Below, piece after piece: positions 31,087 to 42,656 of a DNA stretch of 64,000 nt. Location: NCBI GenBank assembly GCA_027604705.1, contig JADHYV010000032.1, forward strand, positions 186,001 through 250,000, read 5' to 3'. This DNA is from Allomyces arbusculus (lineage: Eukaryota; Blastocladiomycota; Blastocladiomycetes; Blastocladiales; Blastocladiaceae). The notes under the pieces were generated by a model that worked only from the letters and a program-made list of their open reading frames with translations, made no database searches and had not been told where the DNA came from. The position numbers were made by a program, and so were the translations under genes. The number at the start of each line of letters is the position of its first letter. Position 1 is the first letter of the stretch.

Positions 31087-34000
31087 TTACCCAAGCCCGG
31101 AGTCAGGGGTCACTGAGAGCAGCCCGAGGCCCACCGCGACTGCGCGTGCCCCCGTCATCCACCCCTCCCCCGCCATTTCGCGCGTCGGCACGCGCCTTGC
31201 CGCCGCACACACGCCAAGGTACTGCACTGCGCGCCCGACCACGCCCGGGGTATTTGCAGCCGCGACCAACACCCCGAGCCGGTCCAGGTCCGCCACCTCC
31301 ATTTCAAACCGCGCGCACAGCATCTCCACCTTCTCGCGCGGGACGTGATCTTCCTCACCCCTTGCAACGAGCGCTCTCGCAATCACAGCGCGCGCCGCAA
31401 CCTCGTCGGCAAAATCGCGGTCAGCCCGCGTCGGCGCAATCACCCGCTGCCATAAGTCGGCAAGCGGCGGATCACCGGGATACATGGGCGCGAGCAGAAG
31501 CGGCCAGAGGACCGAAGACGGGATGGTGAGAGTCTTGCAGAAGGCGGTGATGGCGAGGTACGGTGCGAGGGTCGTGTCTGGTGCAGAAACGGCTTGCGCG
31601 GCGGTGGAGCGGACGGTCGCATTGTCGTCGAGCAGGAGCGGCCAGAGTGCGGTAGCAAGATGCGGGTTGGTGGGCCAGATGGTGCGGTGGGACGCGAGGT
31701 AGTTGGCCGCGCAGAGACGGTGGGCGATGCTCTGTTGTTAATGATTGTCAGTGAGAGATCAATAAATCCTGCTGGAGTGGCAGTGTGTACCGTCGATTGA
31801 GCCAACCTCACCACGTCGTCCGTCGACCTAATCTCCTCCACCACCTCGTTGTCATCCTCGTCCGGCCCATCCCCCTCCTCCCCACGCCGATCACTCAAGA
31901 ACCCGGCGCTCGCCCACGGATGCCGACCGGTCACAACCGCTTCCGTGAGCGCCGCGTTCACGGGACACCTCCACTCCCTTCCCATCCACCATCTCCCCAC
32001 CACCTCACGCGCCACGATCCCGACCTCGACGAGCTCTCGTGCGAGCAGCAACGCACCATTCACGGCATTCTGCGGCTTGACCCTTTCCTCAATTCGCGCC
32101 CAGTCAATCACTTCGCCGACGTTCTCGGCATGCACGAGCGCCACGACCGCGCGCGCCGCGAGGGACCTCACCTTGTACGCCGGATGCGCCATATACCCTT
32201 TCACCTTTCCAATCGCTGCGTCCGCGACCCTCCTCCACTCGCCTGGCACCGGCGCGGGCACGACATGCACCGCACACTGTGCGAAAAACTGCAAAATAGG
32301 GACTGCAGTCGCGGCCGACCGCGCGCCACTCACTTCCTGCGCGTCGGGCAAATGACAAACCAGCTCGTCGACCATTTCGGGATACGTTCGCGCGAGATCC
32401 GCCGCGGTCCGGTCACCCGCGAGGACCACGCGCTGGCACACGCCCGCGACGAGCCGCGCACAGGCCGACCGGTGCGTCGCGTCACCGTGGAGTCCGGCCA
32501 GCGCGGCACGTAAAATGGCGGTGCCGTGCGCGGCGACTAGGTTCGGGCCCGCATGGGAGTCCGTGAGGAGTTGGCTTACGAGGCCCGGGTTCGCGGGGAG
32601 GACCGTCTCGACGATCCGCGACGCGGGAGTGACTGGGTCCACGTTAAGCGCGGCGCGAAACTGCAGCGCGAGCCCCGCGTGCCGCCCGTCAAGACGTGGT
32701 CCGGTGGCCGTGGTCGCGGCGGTGACCGCGCGGTCGAGCCAGACGGTGCGGAGCGTGGCGGGGGAGAATTGGTGAAACGTGACGAGGACCGGCGCAAGGG
32801 TCTGGACGACGCCCCAGTGCAGGGTGCGGGTGACGACGTCGGTCAGGGCAGTGTATGCGCGGTCGATCGTGGCGGGATCGCCGGTGCGCACGAGGGACGT
32901 GACGAGTGGCCAGAGCGCGACGAGCGCGCGCCAGCATGCGCCGGCGAGGAGAGACGTGTCGTCATCAGTATCGTCGGGGGTGTCGCTGGATTCGAGCGGA
33001 ATGTCGAGTGCGCCCTGTAGCGCGGTCGCGAGGGCGTCGTTCCATGCAAGGAGGGTGTTGGTATCGACAAGGTCTGCGTCGCTGAGCCGTTGTGCGAGTT
33101 CGAGAATGCCGTGGATCCGGTAGTACTGCTCGGTGTCGGCGACGGCCACACCGGCATCGCTGGCCATGGACCGGACGACAGCAACAACCGCATCATGCCA
33201 CCACGGCGCGCCCGAATCACCTGCTCGCCTCCTCACATCGCGCGCGACGGCCAACACGGTCGCCGCGCCCATCCGGTGCGTCGGCAACTCGTGCACGAGC
33301 ATCCGCATCGCCTCCGACTCGATCGCCCTGAGCCCCACCGCATCTGCATTCCCTCCCTCCTCGTCCAAACTCACCAACTCCACCCACCGATCACGCACGA
33401 TTCGCGCGGCCATCTCGCGCAACGTCGCGTACGGCGAATACAGCAGCCGCAACACGAGCATTTTCACCGCCACCGAACACTCGTTCAACCCATACGTCGC
33501 CTTCGGTGCCGCGGCCAGCACGAGCGCAAGGTACTGGTGCGCGTAACTCGCCGCCGGGTGCGCAAGCCGGACCAGAACATCAGACGCCGCGTACTGCGGC
33601 CCGTTACTCTTCCCACACGCGAGAACGACGGCCTGCGCAAACTCGAGGTCCCCACCCAGGAGCGACTCGACGGGCGCGGCCGTCCAGGTCATGGCCGCGG
33701 CGCGCGTAGCCGGGTCAGCGTGCCGGACAGCCGCGGCGAGAACTTCCGGTGGCGGGGTCGCGCCGACGGCACGTGCGGCGCGCACGACGAGGGCCGGGTC
33801 GTTGTGGGAGAGGGTGGCGGCGACGGTCACGCATGCGGTGGCGATGGCGTGGCCATGTTTCTTGACGAGCGGGAGGACAACGTGCTGCACGTGCTGTCGC
33901 GGGAGGGTGAGATCGGTGGGGGAAAGGAAGAGCCACGTCTGGACCCACGCCGCGAGGGAGGGGTCGTCGGTGCGAGCAGGGTAGTGCCGCGAGTGGTACG

Positions 34001-34925
34001 TGACGATCAGGGCGCCGATCGCGGGAGCCGTGTCCGGGTGCGCGGCCATCAAGTCGCCGCAGGCCTGGACGTCGGTGTTGGCCGCGGCGAGGACGGCGGG
34101 GAGGTCGGCGAGGTTGCGCACACGGGCGATAAGGTCAGCAAGAATCAGGTACTTGCTCCTTGCGTGTGGGGATGCGGTGCGGACTCGGTCGACAACGGGC
34201 GACCACCACGGGGTCGGGGTGGTGGAGATCATGGCACGGTCGAGGAGTTTGCCGAGCACGCCGAGCAAGTGCGAGCGGACTTGCTTGCCGCCCGCGGCAT
34301 GGTCGAGGTGGCCGAGGACGACACGCCATGCGAGGTCGTGGACCGGGTCGGCGTCAGACGATGATGTCCTGATCAGTGCGTTCGTCGCGGCTGCGACCAG
34401 TGAGGATGACGCGCTGTCGACACTTGCAGACAAATCGACGACGAGCTGTGTGCGAACGGCTGCAATGTCACTATGCCGCCTTGTGACGGGGAGGATTGCC
34501 ATGGCCGACGTGGCCACGGCCAGTCTTGCGAGTGGTTCGGCCTGACCAAACTGCACCGGGTGATCCATGACGACCGCCGCCCACGTAATCGCGTCGGCAA
34601 GAGCAGCTGCGCGCTCGCGGTGATCAGCAGTTGCCATAAGAACTTGCTCGAGGTCGCGGAGCCACGTCGTGGTCGCAGCATGGTCGAGTTTACGTGCACA
34701 GTTGGTGTCCGTGATCAATGGGGCTGGCGACGCAGTTTTGGCCACGGCAATCCGCGTGAGGGCCGACCATGCGTGAAGATCAGCAGTGGCAGGATGCCCG
34801 ACCGCGATCAGACGCGTCGTCGCGTCAAGGAGCAATTGCTGTAGCTGGGCGGGCGTGGCCGAGGCGAGTTGGGCGCGCGTCGGACCCGAGGGTGAGCCGG
34901 TGGGTGGCCTCGCGTCGCGAGCCAT
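31087..34925 (-). CDS. THADA / Trm732-like HEAT-repeat protein (DUF2428)
   Basis: Probable partner of the tRNA 2'-O-methyltransferase Trm7/FTSJ1, needed for Cm32 in the anticodon loop in yeast (Trm732) and related to animal THADA. Exons 31791-34925 and 31087-31731, with a 59 nt intron (GTACAC...CAG), give 1259 residues. The protein is almost all alpha-helical repeats. The family hallmarks are YSPYATLREMAARIVRDRW, HPAYKVRSLAARAVVAL, and QNAVNGALLLARELV, which matches the N-x-x-H/N-G-x-L-L block of THADA proteins. An acidic loop DGPDEDDNEVVEE precedes the splice site. It is shorter than human THADA but in the fungal range. The start at 34925 is the first ATG of the frame. It diverges from tyrosinase. 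Assignment rests on pattern, not a search. Confidence 0.75.
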
Positions 34926-35458
34926 GGTCTATCGTAACGATCAGGTTTCAGCTTGCTGTTGTGCAATCGATTCGGTCGGTCGCTGTCGGCGTGGCGCCAC
35001 GCTCGACGGTGAGGTGGGAAGATGGTTGTGTTTGCCATCACGCGAGCGCACCTGAGGCATTGCTGGGTGCTTTCGCCCAGGATGCCCAGCAACGTGTTTC
35101 ATTTGAGTCAGTCCAGGTCACCGAGTCGTGTGGCAAGGCAATGAAAACCGCGCTGCAAAGGCATGTGGCGCCCCCATTTACCGCCTCACACAAAGAGCTG
35201 TCCGGCTTCTGGCTGCGGCCACCCGTGAGTCCGTTTCACCACTGTTCGCCACAAGCGACGCTCTCTCCACCCACCGAACCCGCGCTGGATGGCCCATTGC
35301 TAGACCACCCTGCACCCGAACTTACCGCAACCACCCGCACTGCGATCCAAACAGCGCACCGACCTCCGCGCCGCCGACCGCCCACCATATAGACAATAGA
35401 CTGTGGTCCCGGCCAGCGCGCTGCACGCACGACCCATCGCAACCTGCAACCACCCATC
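34926..35458. promoter_or_regulatory. Divergent intergenic region, THADA-like / tyrosinase
   Basis: 533 bp between diverging starts. A TATA-like ATATAG lies at about 35386-35391, roughly 70 bp before the tyrosinase ATG, and may be its core promoter. Nothing else is claimed. Confidence 0.4.
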
Positions 35459-36593
35459 ATGAACCCTACGGCCATCCTCGTCGCCGTCCTGCTCGCCCTC
35501 GTGGCGCTGACCACGGCCTTCCCGTCGGCCGCCGCGCCCGCCGCCACGGCAACGTGCGCCAACAAGCGCCTGCGCAAGGAGATTCGCGACCTGTCGCGCG
35601 CCGAGCTGCAGGCGTTCCAGGCCGCCATGGTCAAGGTAAAATCCACACGCACCGTGGCCGTGGCGAAACGAGGCACCGTTCGTGAAAACTAACGCCTCTC
35701 GTGTCCGCCGGCGCCACCCTGTAGCTGCACGACAACGGCGCGATTGCGCGGTACACGCAGCTGCACAAGAAGCATCTGACGCTCGCGCACTTCAACCCGA
35801 GCTTCCTGCCCTTCCACCGTATTTCGCTCAAGGGCTTTGAAGAGGAGCTCGTTGCGGCCTCGAATGGCGTGCTCACGGGTTTGCCCTACTGGGACTCGAC
35901 GGCCGATGCCGAGCACCCGGAGCAGTCGGTCGTGCTCTCGCCGGCGTTCATGGGGTCCGGTAACCTGGGTCAGCGCGGGTGCATTCGCGATGGGCCGTTT
36001 GGTAAGTCGTTGTGCGTCTTTCTGTTGACAAGAGTCGAGGCTGACAAAAACGATTGGGACCATCTGTGTAGCCGGCATCACGCGCGAGAACGGCACGTGT
36101 GTGGAGCGCAAGATGACGCCCGGCCCGTGGAAGTCTGACAAGGCCCTGGTCGACAAGATCAACCGGCTGCACAGTGGCGACTATGACCGCTGGGAGTACT
36201 TTGTCGAGCGCGGGCCGCACTTTGTCATCCACTCGATGATTGGCGGCGACATGGCGCTGCTGCCGACCTCGTCCAACGACCCGTACGCTCCCTCCGCCCT
36301 GTCCCACCATGCTGTTCTACTGCTCATCAGTCCGTCTCCGCATCGCTAGCATCTTCTACGTGCACCACGCGTTCATCGACTACCTGTGGACGACTTTCCA
36401 GCTGAAGTCGCCCGCGGCGTTCACGGCCTACAACGGCACCGTCAACGGCACCGTCTACACGGCCAACGACGTGGTCATGGGGTACCCGGTCCACCGTCTG
36501 TTTGATTTCCAGAACGAGCAACATCTGTGCTACGAGTATCAGGACGCGCAGTTCCCGACCAAGGGCGTCGCTGCGCTTGCCGCTTACCCGTAA
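35459..36593 (+). CDS. Small secreted tyrosinase
   Basis: Type 3 copper monooxygenase oxidising phenols to quinones (melanin-type chemistry). Exons 35459-35635, 35725-36001, 36072-36282 and 36350-36593 give 302 residues. Introns begin GTAAAA, GTAAGT and GTACGC. A signal peptide is clear: MNPTAILVAVLLALVALTTA, then an Ala-rich cleavage region. CuA ligands are visible in LHKKHLTLAHFNPSFLPFHR (His-x8-His spacing), with PYWDS after it. CuB has GPHFVIHSMIGGDM and, across the last junction, DPIFYVHHAFIDYLW. All six copper histidines can be placed. It lacks the C-terminal cap found on many fungal tyrosinases, so it may not need proteolytic activation; this is inference. It is tail-to-tail with chorismate synthase. 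Confidence 0.92.
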
Positions 36594-36832
36594 ATTCGAT
36601 TTTGAGAGAGTGCACGGCCGTCTATTTTCATTGACAATCGTCGTGCCGGTTTTTGAAATGCTGCTGTTTGTGCCCCCGAATCAACCGAACCTCGACAACG
36701 AGGACCAAATCAAGAAGTAATAATACAAAAATCCCAGGGATGTTCTGTGTTACTGCCTTTTCCATTTTTCCACTGCGCTGCGCAAGACGAATTTCAAAAC
36801 TGCCTCTCCTCTCACTTCTCGGCAGCAGACTC

Positions 36833-38346
36833 TCACTTGGACCCCGCCGGCTTGCCGTTCGACTTGGCCGGAGCGCTCGCCACCGACACGGTCGTCGGTG
36901 CCGCCACTGCCGCAGCTGCCGTCGCCGCGACCTGGTCGGCGGACACCTTGCCCGTGAGCTTTTCGTGAATCTTGTCGCGAATCGCCTGCGGAATCGCGTC
37001 AATCGCGGCGCGGCGCGAGTTTTGCACGAGCAGGGCACTAGTCGAGCGCGCGCACCAACCGTTAGTCCCACAGCCCATCCAAAACTGCGTCAGCGCGATA
37101 GAAACGCACTCCATGATCACTAGCGCCGCCATCGCCTCGACAATCGGCACCGCCCTGGGCACAACCGACGGATCGTGCCTGCCGCGCGCCGCGAGTTTCC
37201 CCTCGACCCCATCATACCGCGTTGTCACTTGCTCCTGGCCAATCGTCGCCGCCGGCTTGAACGCGACCGTGAAGTAAATCGCTTCACCATTCGAAATCCC
37301 GCCCTGGATCCCGCCCGAGTAATTCGTCCTCGTCCCCAACCCACCCCCCGCTTTCGGAATCCACGCATCATTATGCACCGACCCAGGCATCCGCGTGCCC
37401 GCAAACCCGGACCCGATTTCGAACCCTTTCGTCGCCGGGATCGACAGCATCGCGTGCGCCAGGCTGGCCTCGAGTTTGTCGAAACACGGTTCGCCGAGCC
37501 CGATGGGCGGGTTGCGGATCACGCACGTCACGGTGCCGCCGATCGAGTCGTTGCGCGCGCGGGAGTCGAGAATGACTTGCCGCATGGGCTCGACTTGCGC
37601 GGGCACGGGGCAGCGGACGTCGGTCGCGTCGACGTCGGCGCGCGTGACGGTCGAGAGGAGGTGCATGTACTGGTCGTGCGCGTGCAGGTCGCCGCCGTGG
37701 AGGCCTGCGTCGATGGCGACGGGGCCAATGGACGAGGTGAACGCCACGATCTCGACGTTGTGGGCCAGGGAGAGGTATTTTTCGGCAATCGCGCCGGCTG
37801 CGACACGACCTAGCGTTCGTTTGCGCGCCGCGATTGGGTCAGCTCATGCGAAAAGAGGAACGATTGAGAGGTGGGGAGGAGTAGAAAGTACCAATCGTTT
37901 CGCGCGCCGAGGACCGACCCCCACCGGAACTCGCCTTGACGCCGTACTTTTGCAGGTAAGTGTAATCTGCATGGCTTGGGCGCGGGTAGAGGTCTGTCTC
38001 CGAGTAGTCGCCCGGACGCTGGTCTTGGTTAGGCACAAATAGGCCAATGGGCGTGCCGAGCGTCACGCCCATTTCGGTTCCGGACAGGATCGTGACGCGA
38101 TCCTTTTCGTCGCGCTATTTCCGGGAGAGTGGTCGGTCAGAATTCAAATCGCGCGGAAAACAGTGAGCAGTAGCGTACCGGCGTCGTAAGCGCCGACTGG
38201 CCTGGGCGGCGGCGCGTGAGCTGCGGCTGCACGTCGTCCTCGGTGAGCGGCAGGCCGGGCGGCACGCCCTCGACAATGCATCCGACGCCCTTGCAATGCG
38301 ACTCGCCAAAGGTCGAGACGCGGAAGAGCGTGCCAAAGTGGCTCAT
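36833..38346 (-). CDS. ARO2: Chorismate synthase
   Basis: Last step of the shikimate pathway, 5-enolpyruvylshikimate-3-phosphate to chorismate, using reduced FMN. Exons 38179-38346, 37892-38114, 37110-37809 and 36833-37037 give 431 residues. The third intron (37038-37109, GTGCGT...TAG) is 72 nt without a stop and would read through as 24 spurious residues. Removing it restores [14 protein letters not shown]. Signatures seen: [19 protein letters not shown] near residue 14, [20 protein letters not shown], and [20 protein letters not shown]. Fungal enzymes may be bifunctional with a flavin reductase activity, which cannot be judged here. The C-terminal tail of about 45 residues is Ala/Thr/Ser-rich. 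Identification is secure. Confidence 0.95.
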
Positions 38347-39535
38347 GTTAACTTGATCACGGTGGTGGTGGTGGCCGGGCGGTTGCTGCTGCTGATCGTG
38401 CTCGCGGTCCAGAAGCGGGCGGGGCGGGGCGACTGCTGCAAAGTTTTCAGAGAGCGTGGGTAATCACGGCGGGAGCAGACACGATTTGAGAGCGAGTGCC
38501 AGGTCGGCAACAGAGCGATCAGCGCCAACGGCGGTGACTCTGGAGCGGGCCACCGCGAGTCTGCTGCACCTGTCATATCTGTCATGCGTTAATTGCACGT
38601 GGTGCAATTTCTTTCGGGCTGCAAACCCGCGTTTACTGCTCAAACTTAGTTTCTTGGCCTGCTGTTGATGTTGTTGATCCCCGTTGGCTCCTCCAACCGC
38701 TTTGTCACCAGCAATTCGAGTTGAGTGGGCATCAAGTTCCGACTCGATGTCGGGGCCGCGGATCTGCGTGCGCGAGCGAAGGCTGGTGGCAACCCGTCGA
38801 GCCACAACGGTGCCGTGAAGCGGTGGTCGAATCGAAGAGGCCGACCTGCGAGCCACGGGCGGCCGTTGCGACCAGACATCAGGTCCGTTCGGTTTGCACG
38901 TCCAGATGCAGATGATGGACCGCATGCCCCGCATGCGCCATGGCGACGAGCATGAGCTGGACGATGCTGGACGCTCATCACGTCGGCGGCGGTCCTCGCG
39001 GCCGGCACTTCCACAGAGACAAGCCGAGTCACCCACACGTGAGCGTCAGCCGAAGAGAGGACGGTGGCGCAGGTCAGCACGTTGTTGAGTTGCCGCGCTG
39101 GGTCGGTGGCCGCCGTCCTGAAACTGTGCCACGACGCGCGACGCAGCACACCGGCACACGATCGCGGTGCGACGCGTTGGCGGGCCGTCCCCGGTCGGTC
39201 TCAGCGCATCGACGGGCGCGCGTGGCGCGTCGGCCAGTCGGTCCAACGCGTCGTGTTGCGCGCACCGTCTTCCACCAGCTTCGGGCCAGAATTTGCAGAG
39301 CACAGCACGAAGGACACTTGCTGACGCGCGCATGCCAAAGCGTGTCAAACGTCCACGCTGGTGAACCTTACATGAACCGCGCCGCCGCGCCACGACGCCG
39401 GGCGGTGCGCGCAAGGACGCGCCTCCATCTCCTTCGTGCCGAACCAGCCCTCACAAACTCTCTCCATTCACTTGCCCGCCATCGTCGTCGACTGTCGTCC
39501 CCACCATCTCGACCGGCATCTCCGCCGCCACGCCC
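38347..39535. promoter_or_regulatory. Long divergent intergenic region, ARO2 / PAS-like gene
   Basis: About 1.2 kb between diverging starts. Frames on both strands are open for long stretches but have no recognisable content. It presumably holds both promoters and the 5' leader of the PAS-like gene; a short untranslated exon cannot be excluded. Confidence 0.4.
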
Positions 39536-41131
39536 ATGTTCGGCTACAACCCGCCCGCCAACACCCAGCAGGCGGCCGCCAACCGGCGCGCCGTCCCTAC
39601 CACCTCCGACGCCAATCTCGCTGCTGCAGGCCCGCTCTTCTCCGTCGATGGCACCGTCCCAACCGTCACGCACCCCGGCGGGCCCGACCGTGCGATTGAA
39701 GCCATGCTGAGCGAGGTTTTTGCCGCTCCTCTGCCCCCGCCGCCGCTCGCGCCGGTGACGGCGCATGGCCACCACCAGCATCACCCGCATCACCGGCCGT
39801 CCAAGGACGATACGTACCCGACGACAGCCGAGGTGCCGCCGTCGCGCAACCACCGCGACCGCGACTACCCGACCTTCCCAGCTCCGGCTGATCTGCGCGC
39901 GCCGGTGGCAGCACCAGTCGGTGCCCGTGGACCGGCTGCGACACATCGGACAGCCGTCGTACCGGCCCCCGTTCATCCTGGCGCAACCACTGGCGATGCC
40001 ACGTTCCACCACCCGACCATCTCAACGACCGCCAAGCCCCCTGCCGCGGCGCCCGTCGCTACCGCCGGTGGCCCGCTGACGCCGCTGACCCCGCGCGTCG
40101 TTGGGACCGACGTCGTCTACTGTCTGCCGACGCCCAACGAGGACCTGCACGTGCCCTTCTCCCCGGAAGTCTGCTACGTGACCAACGCATCGGGAGACTT
40201 TGTCTCGATCGAGGACAAGACTTGGAACGATTTCATCCATGCCAACTGCGCGTCGCCCCTCGTCCCGGCGCACGCGCGGCTTTTATCACCCGCAATTCTC
40301 GGCAAATCGCTATTCGAGTTCATTGCCGACTCCAAGTTACAGCGGTTCACGCGGCACATCTTGTCGGTCGTCGCGTCGGGCCAGCAGCCGCGTTTTACGT
40401 ACCACTGGTTCTGCGACGGTCCCGAAGTGGAACGCAAGATGAAAATGACCGTGTGCAGGCTGTTGGCGCTGCACGGCGAGCCGCTGATCCTGTGGACGTC
40501 GACGATCCTCTACGAGCGTGCACACCTCGTGCCGGCGCAGTACTTGGCGTTCCCAGGCACGACCGCGGCCGACCGGCCCTCGACGGCTGAGACCGACGCT
40601 CGCGGTAGCGGCGTGGCCAAGCGCAAGACGCGGCTCACGTGCTCGTACTGCAAGCGCATTCTCGTCTACCTCGCGGAACTCGCGCGCCACGAGATCCATG
40701 CGGTTCTCGCGGCGCCGTTCCGCGTCAGCGACACGAACCCGATTTTCGAGGACAATGGCGTCGTGCCCGTGATCGGGCTCCGCGGGAAAATGGGGATGCA
40801 GATGCCCATGTCGCCCGCACCGTCTGCATCGTCACATCCGTCGTCGCGCGGCAGCCGCACTGGCGGCGGGAGCGGTCGCGGCGACTCACCCGCGCCGGCG
40901 GGTCCGCCGTCGGTGGAGATCACGATGGGCCCCGTGGCTTCCGAGTACCGCATGGGCGCGTCGTCTTCGACGCACGTGTGGTTGACGCCGGTCCAGTATT
41001 ACCGGCATACGACGGTTGGGGACAGGGACCACGCGGACGCGCGCGCGCCGGGGATTCAGCTGCAGCATACGGTGTGTGAGGTGTGTTACCAGGAAATTCT
41101 TAAGTTCTTTTTGCCCATGTACGCCGTCTGA
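39536..41131 (+). CDS. PAS-like sensor protein with two C-terminal CxxC pairs
   Basis: A single 531-codon exon. Residues 1-185 are low-complexity (His/Pro/Ala-rich). Residues about 210-330 form a PAS-like domain: YVTNASGDFVSIEDKTWNDF, HANCASP, LLSPAILGKSLFEFIADSKL, and ERKMKMTVCRLLALHGEPL. This matches, by eye, a bacterial protein type whose PAS-like domain reads W..FA..N, vlGr.LwdFI, R.M.M. Those bacterial proteins typically end with CSWCKR and later HGICPDCY. The same is present here as LTCSYCKRILVY (C369, C372) and HTVCEVCYQEI (C514, C517), probably one zinc site. Between them lies a disordered Ser/Gly/Pro insert. Ligand, output and partners are unknown. No DNA-binding domain is seen. Confidence 0.65.
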   Translation: MFGYNPPANTQQAAANRRAVPTTSDANLAAAGPLFSVDGTVPTVTHPGGPDRAIEAMLSEVFAAPLPPPPLAPVTAHGHHQHHPHHRPSKDDTYPTTAEVPPSRNHRDRDYPTFPAPADLRAPVAAPVGARGPAATHRTAVVPAPVHPGATTGDATFHHPTISTTAKPPAAAPVATAGGPLTPLTPRVVGTDVVYCLPTPNEDLHVPFSPEVCYVTNASGDFVSIEDKTWNDFIHANCASPLVPAHARLLSPAILGKSLFEFIADSKLQRFTRHILSVVASGQQPRFTYHWFCDGPEVERKMKMTVCRLLALHGEPLILWTSTILYERAHLVPAQYLAFPGTTAADRPSTAETDARGSGVAKRKTRLTCSYCKRILVYLAELARHEIHAVLAAPFRVSDTNPIFEDNGVVPVIGLRGKMGMQMPMSPAPSASSHPSSRGSRTGGGSGRGDSPAPAGPPSVEITMGPVASEYRMGASSSTHVWLTPVQYYRHTTVGDRDHADARAPGIQLQHTVCEVCYQEILKFFLPMYAV

Positions 41132-41213
41132 GCGGCGGGCCGGCGCGATTCGGGACGCTGCCGCGAGTCATTGCTGCCGCAGCAGGAGGATGCGGCGAGA
41201 TCTGGTTTGGGCC

Positions 41214-41226
41214 TTTTTTTTTTTTT
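41214..41226 (+). repeat. T13 run
   Basis: Thirteen T between the convergent 3' ends of the PAS-like and dienoyl-CoA reductase genes. A simple homopolymer, possibly part of a 3' processing region. Confidence 0.7.
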
Positions 41227-41376
41227 CTTCAAACGTAAGGGAGGGGGGTGTCAAGTAACGTATCAATTCCAAAGAGATAAACCATGTTTCCATTCGTTTT
41301 ATTCAATGCTTCAGGGCCCATTCTGGCCCCCTCGTCGTCGTTCTCCCCCTCGCGCCCACGACGTTCTCCACCCGAC

Positions 41377-42656
41377 TTACAGCTTGTTGCCTTTGCCCTT
41401 GGCCAGAAACATGTTGAGCCCCATGCCGAGCGGCCCGTTTTGCGCAAACCACGATCCGCCGTCCACAACCAGAACTCACATCGCAACGCTGTCGTCAGTC
41501 CACCTGGTCGCGCACTGCAATTGTGCGGGGAAAACGTACCGGTGCCTGTCACGTACGCGCCCGCGTCGGACGCGAGGTAGAGCGTCGCGTGCTCAATGTC
41601 GCGCACCTGGCCCATGCGGCGCAGCGCGATCGTGTCAAGGAACCCGTCCTGCATACCCGGCGGCATCAGGCGCTGGAAAACGGCCATGTGCAATCAGTTT
41701 CTTGCCAACTCGAGCGCGGCGGGTAGCGGGATGGAAAAGAAACAATACGTACTGACATCCCCTCGGTCCCCTCAATCGGGCCCGGCGCGATACCGTTAAC
41801 CCGAATCCCGTACCGGCCAAGCTCCACGGCCATGGTCCTAAACGTTGGTCAGTTCGCCGACCTCTCCATTTCATGCGTGCAAACGCGGAACAAACGTACT
41901 TGGTCATCCCATCCACACCCGACTTGGCACTGACCGCGTGCACCTGCAACGGACTGCCCGAGTACTGCAGTGCGGCCGTCACGTTGATGACTACGCCGTT
42001 GCCCGAGGCCTTGAGCGGTTCGAGACAGGCCTTGATTGTGTTGAACGTGCCGAGCAAGTCGATCTCAACAACCGTCTTGAATGCGCGGTACGAAAGATGT
42101 TCAACGGGAGACAGGAAATTGCCGGCGGCACCGCACACGACAATGTCGATGCGGCCAAACTTGTCCATGGTCTTTTGCACGGCGTTGATCAGGTCCTCAG
42201 GCTTGCTGCAAACGGCGGAGGGCGGGAGGTCGGTCAAGTTAGATGGGGAGGGAAGAGCGAGTAGGGTGAAGTAACACGTACCGGACGTCGCCTGCGACCG
42301 CGTAGCACGTACGGCCTACACGCGCACGGAGCGTGTCAGATCGCGATTGCGGACTTGACCACGGTGGTCACCTCAAACGTACCCGTCGCGGCCTCGAGCT
42401 CCTTGGCGGCCTCGTCAAGCTTGGACTGCGTGCGCGACACAATCACGGCGTCGCAACCTATCAGCAGCACCAAGTGAGCGACCAAAATTCGGGATCTCAA
42501 CCGCGAAGCGACCGCGCGCAGCGTACCATGTCGCATCAGCGCCTCGGTCATCCCCTTGCAAATCCCAGACCCGCCGCCCGTCACAAACGCGACCTTGCCG
42601 AGGAACAGGTCCTTGCGGAAGATGTCGGTCGTGGGCGTGTTGATTGGCGCAGACAT
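41377..42656 (-). CDS. SPS19: Peroxisomal 2,4-dienoyl-CoA reductase
   Basis: Short-chain dehydrogenase reducing 2,4-dienoyl-CoA with NADPH during beta-oxidation of unsaturated fatty acids in peroxisomes. Seven exons read leftward (42527-42656, 42383-42457, 42282-42315, 41900-42205, 41753-41837, 41540-41672, 41377-41474) give 286 residues. All six donors are GTACGC or GTACGT. Cofactor motif [19 protein letters not shown] in place of NAG, and [10 protein letters not shown] with the active Lys but no Tyr, as usual for this subfamily. [12 protein letters not shown] and VVDGGSWF follow. The C-terminus GKGNKL is a plausible PTS1 variant of SKL. The start MSAPINTP aligns with family starts; an upstream in-frame ATG exists at 42761. 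Confidence 0.93.

Noticed and set aside
33090-34364. 424-codon plus-strand open frame
   Set aside because: Antisense to the THADA-like gene; composition His/Arg/Gly-rich with no motif. A shadow frame.
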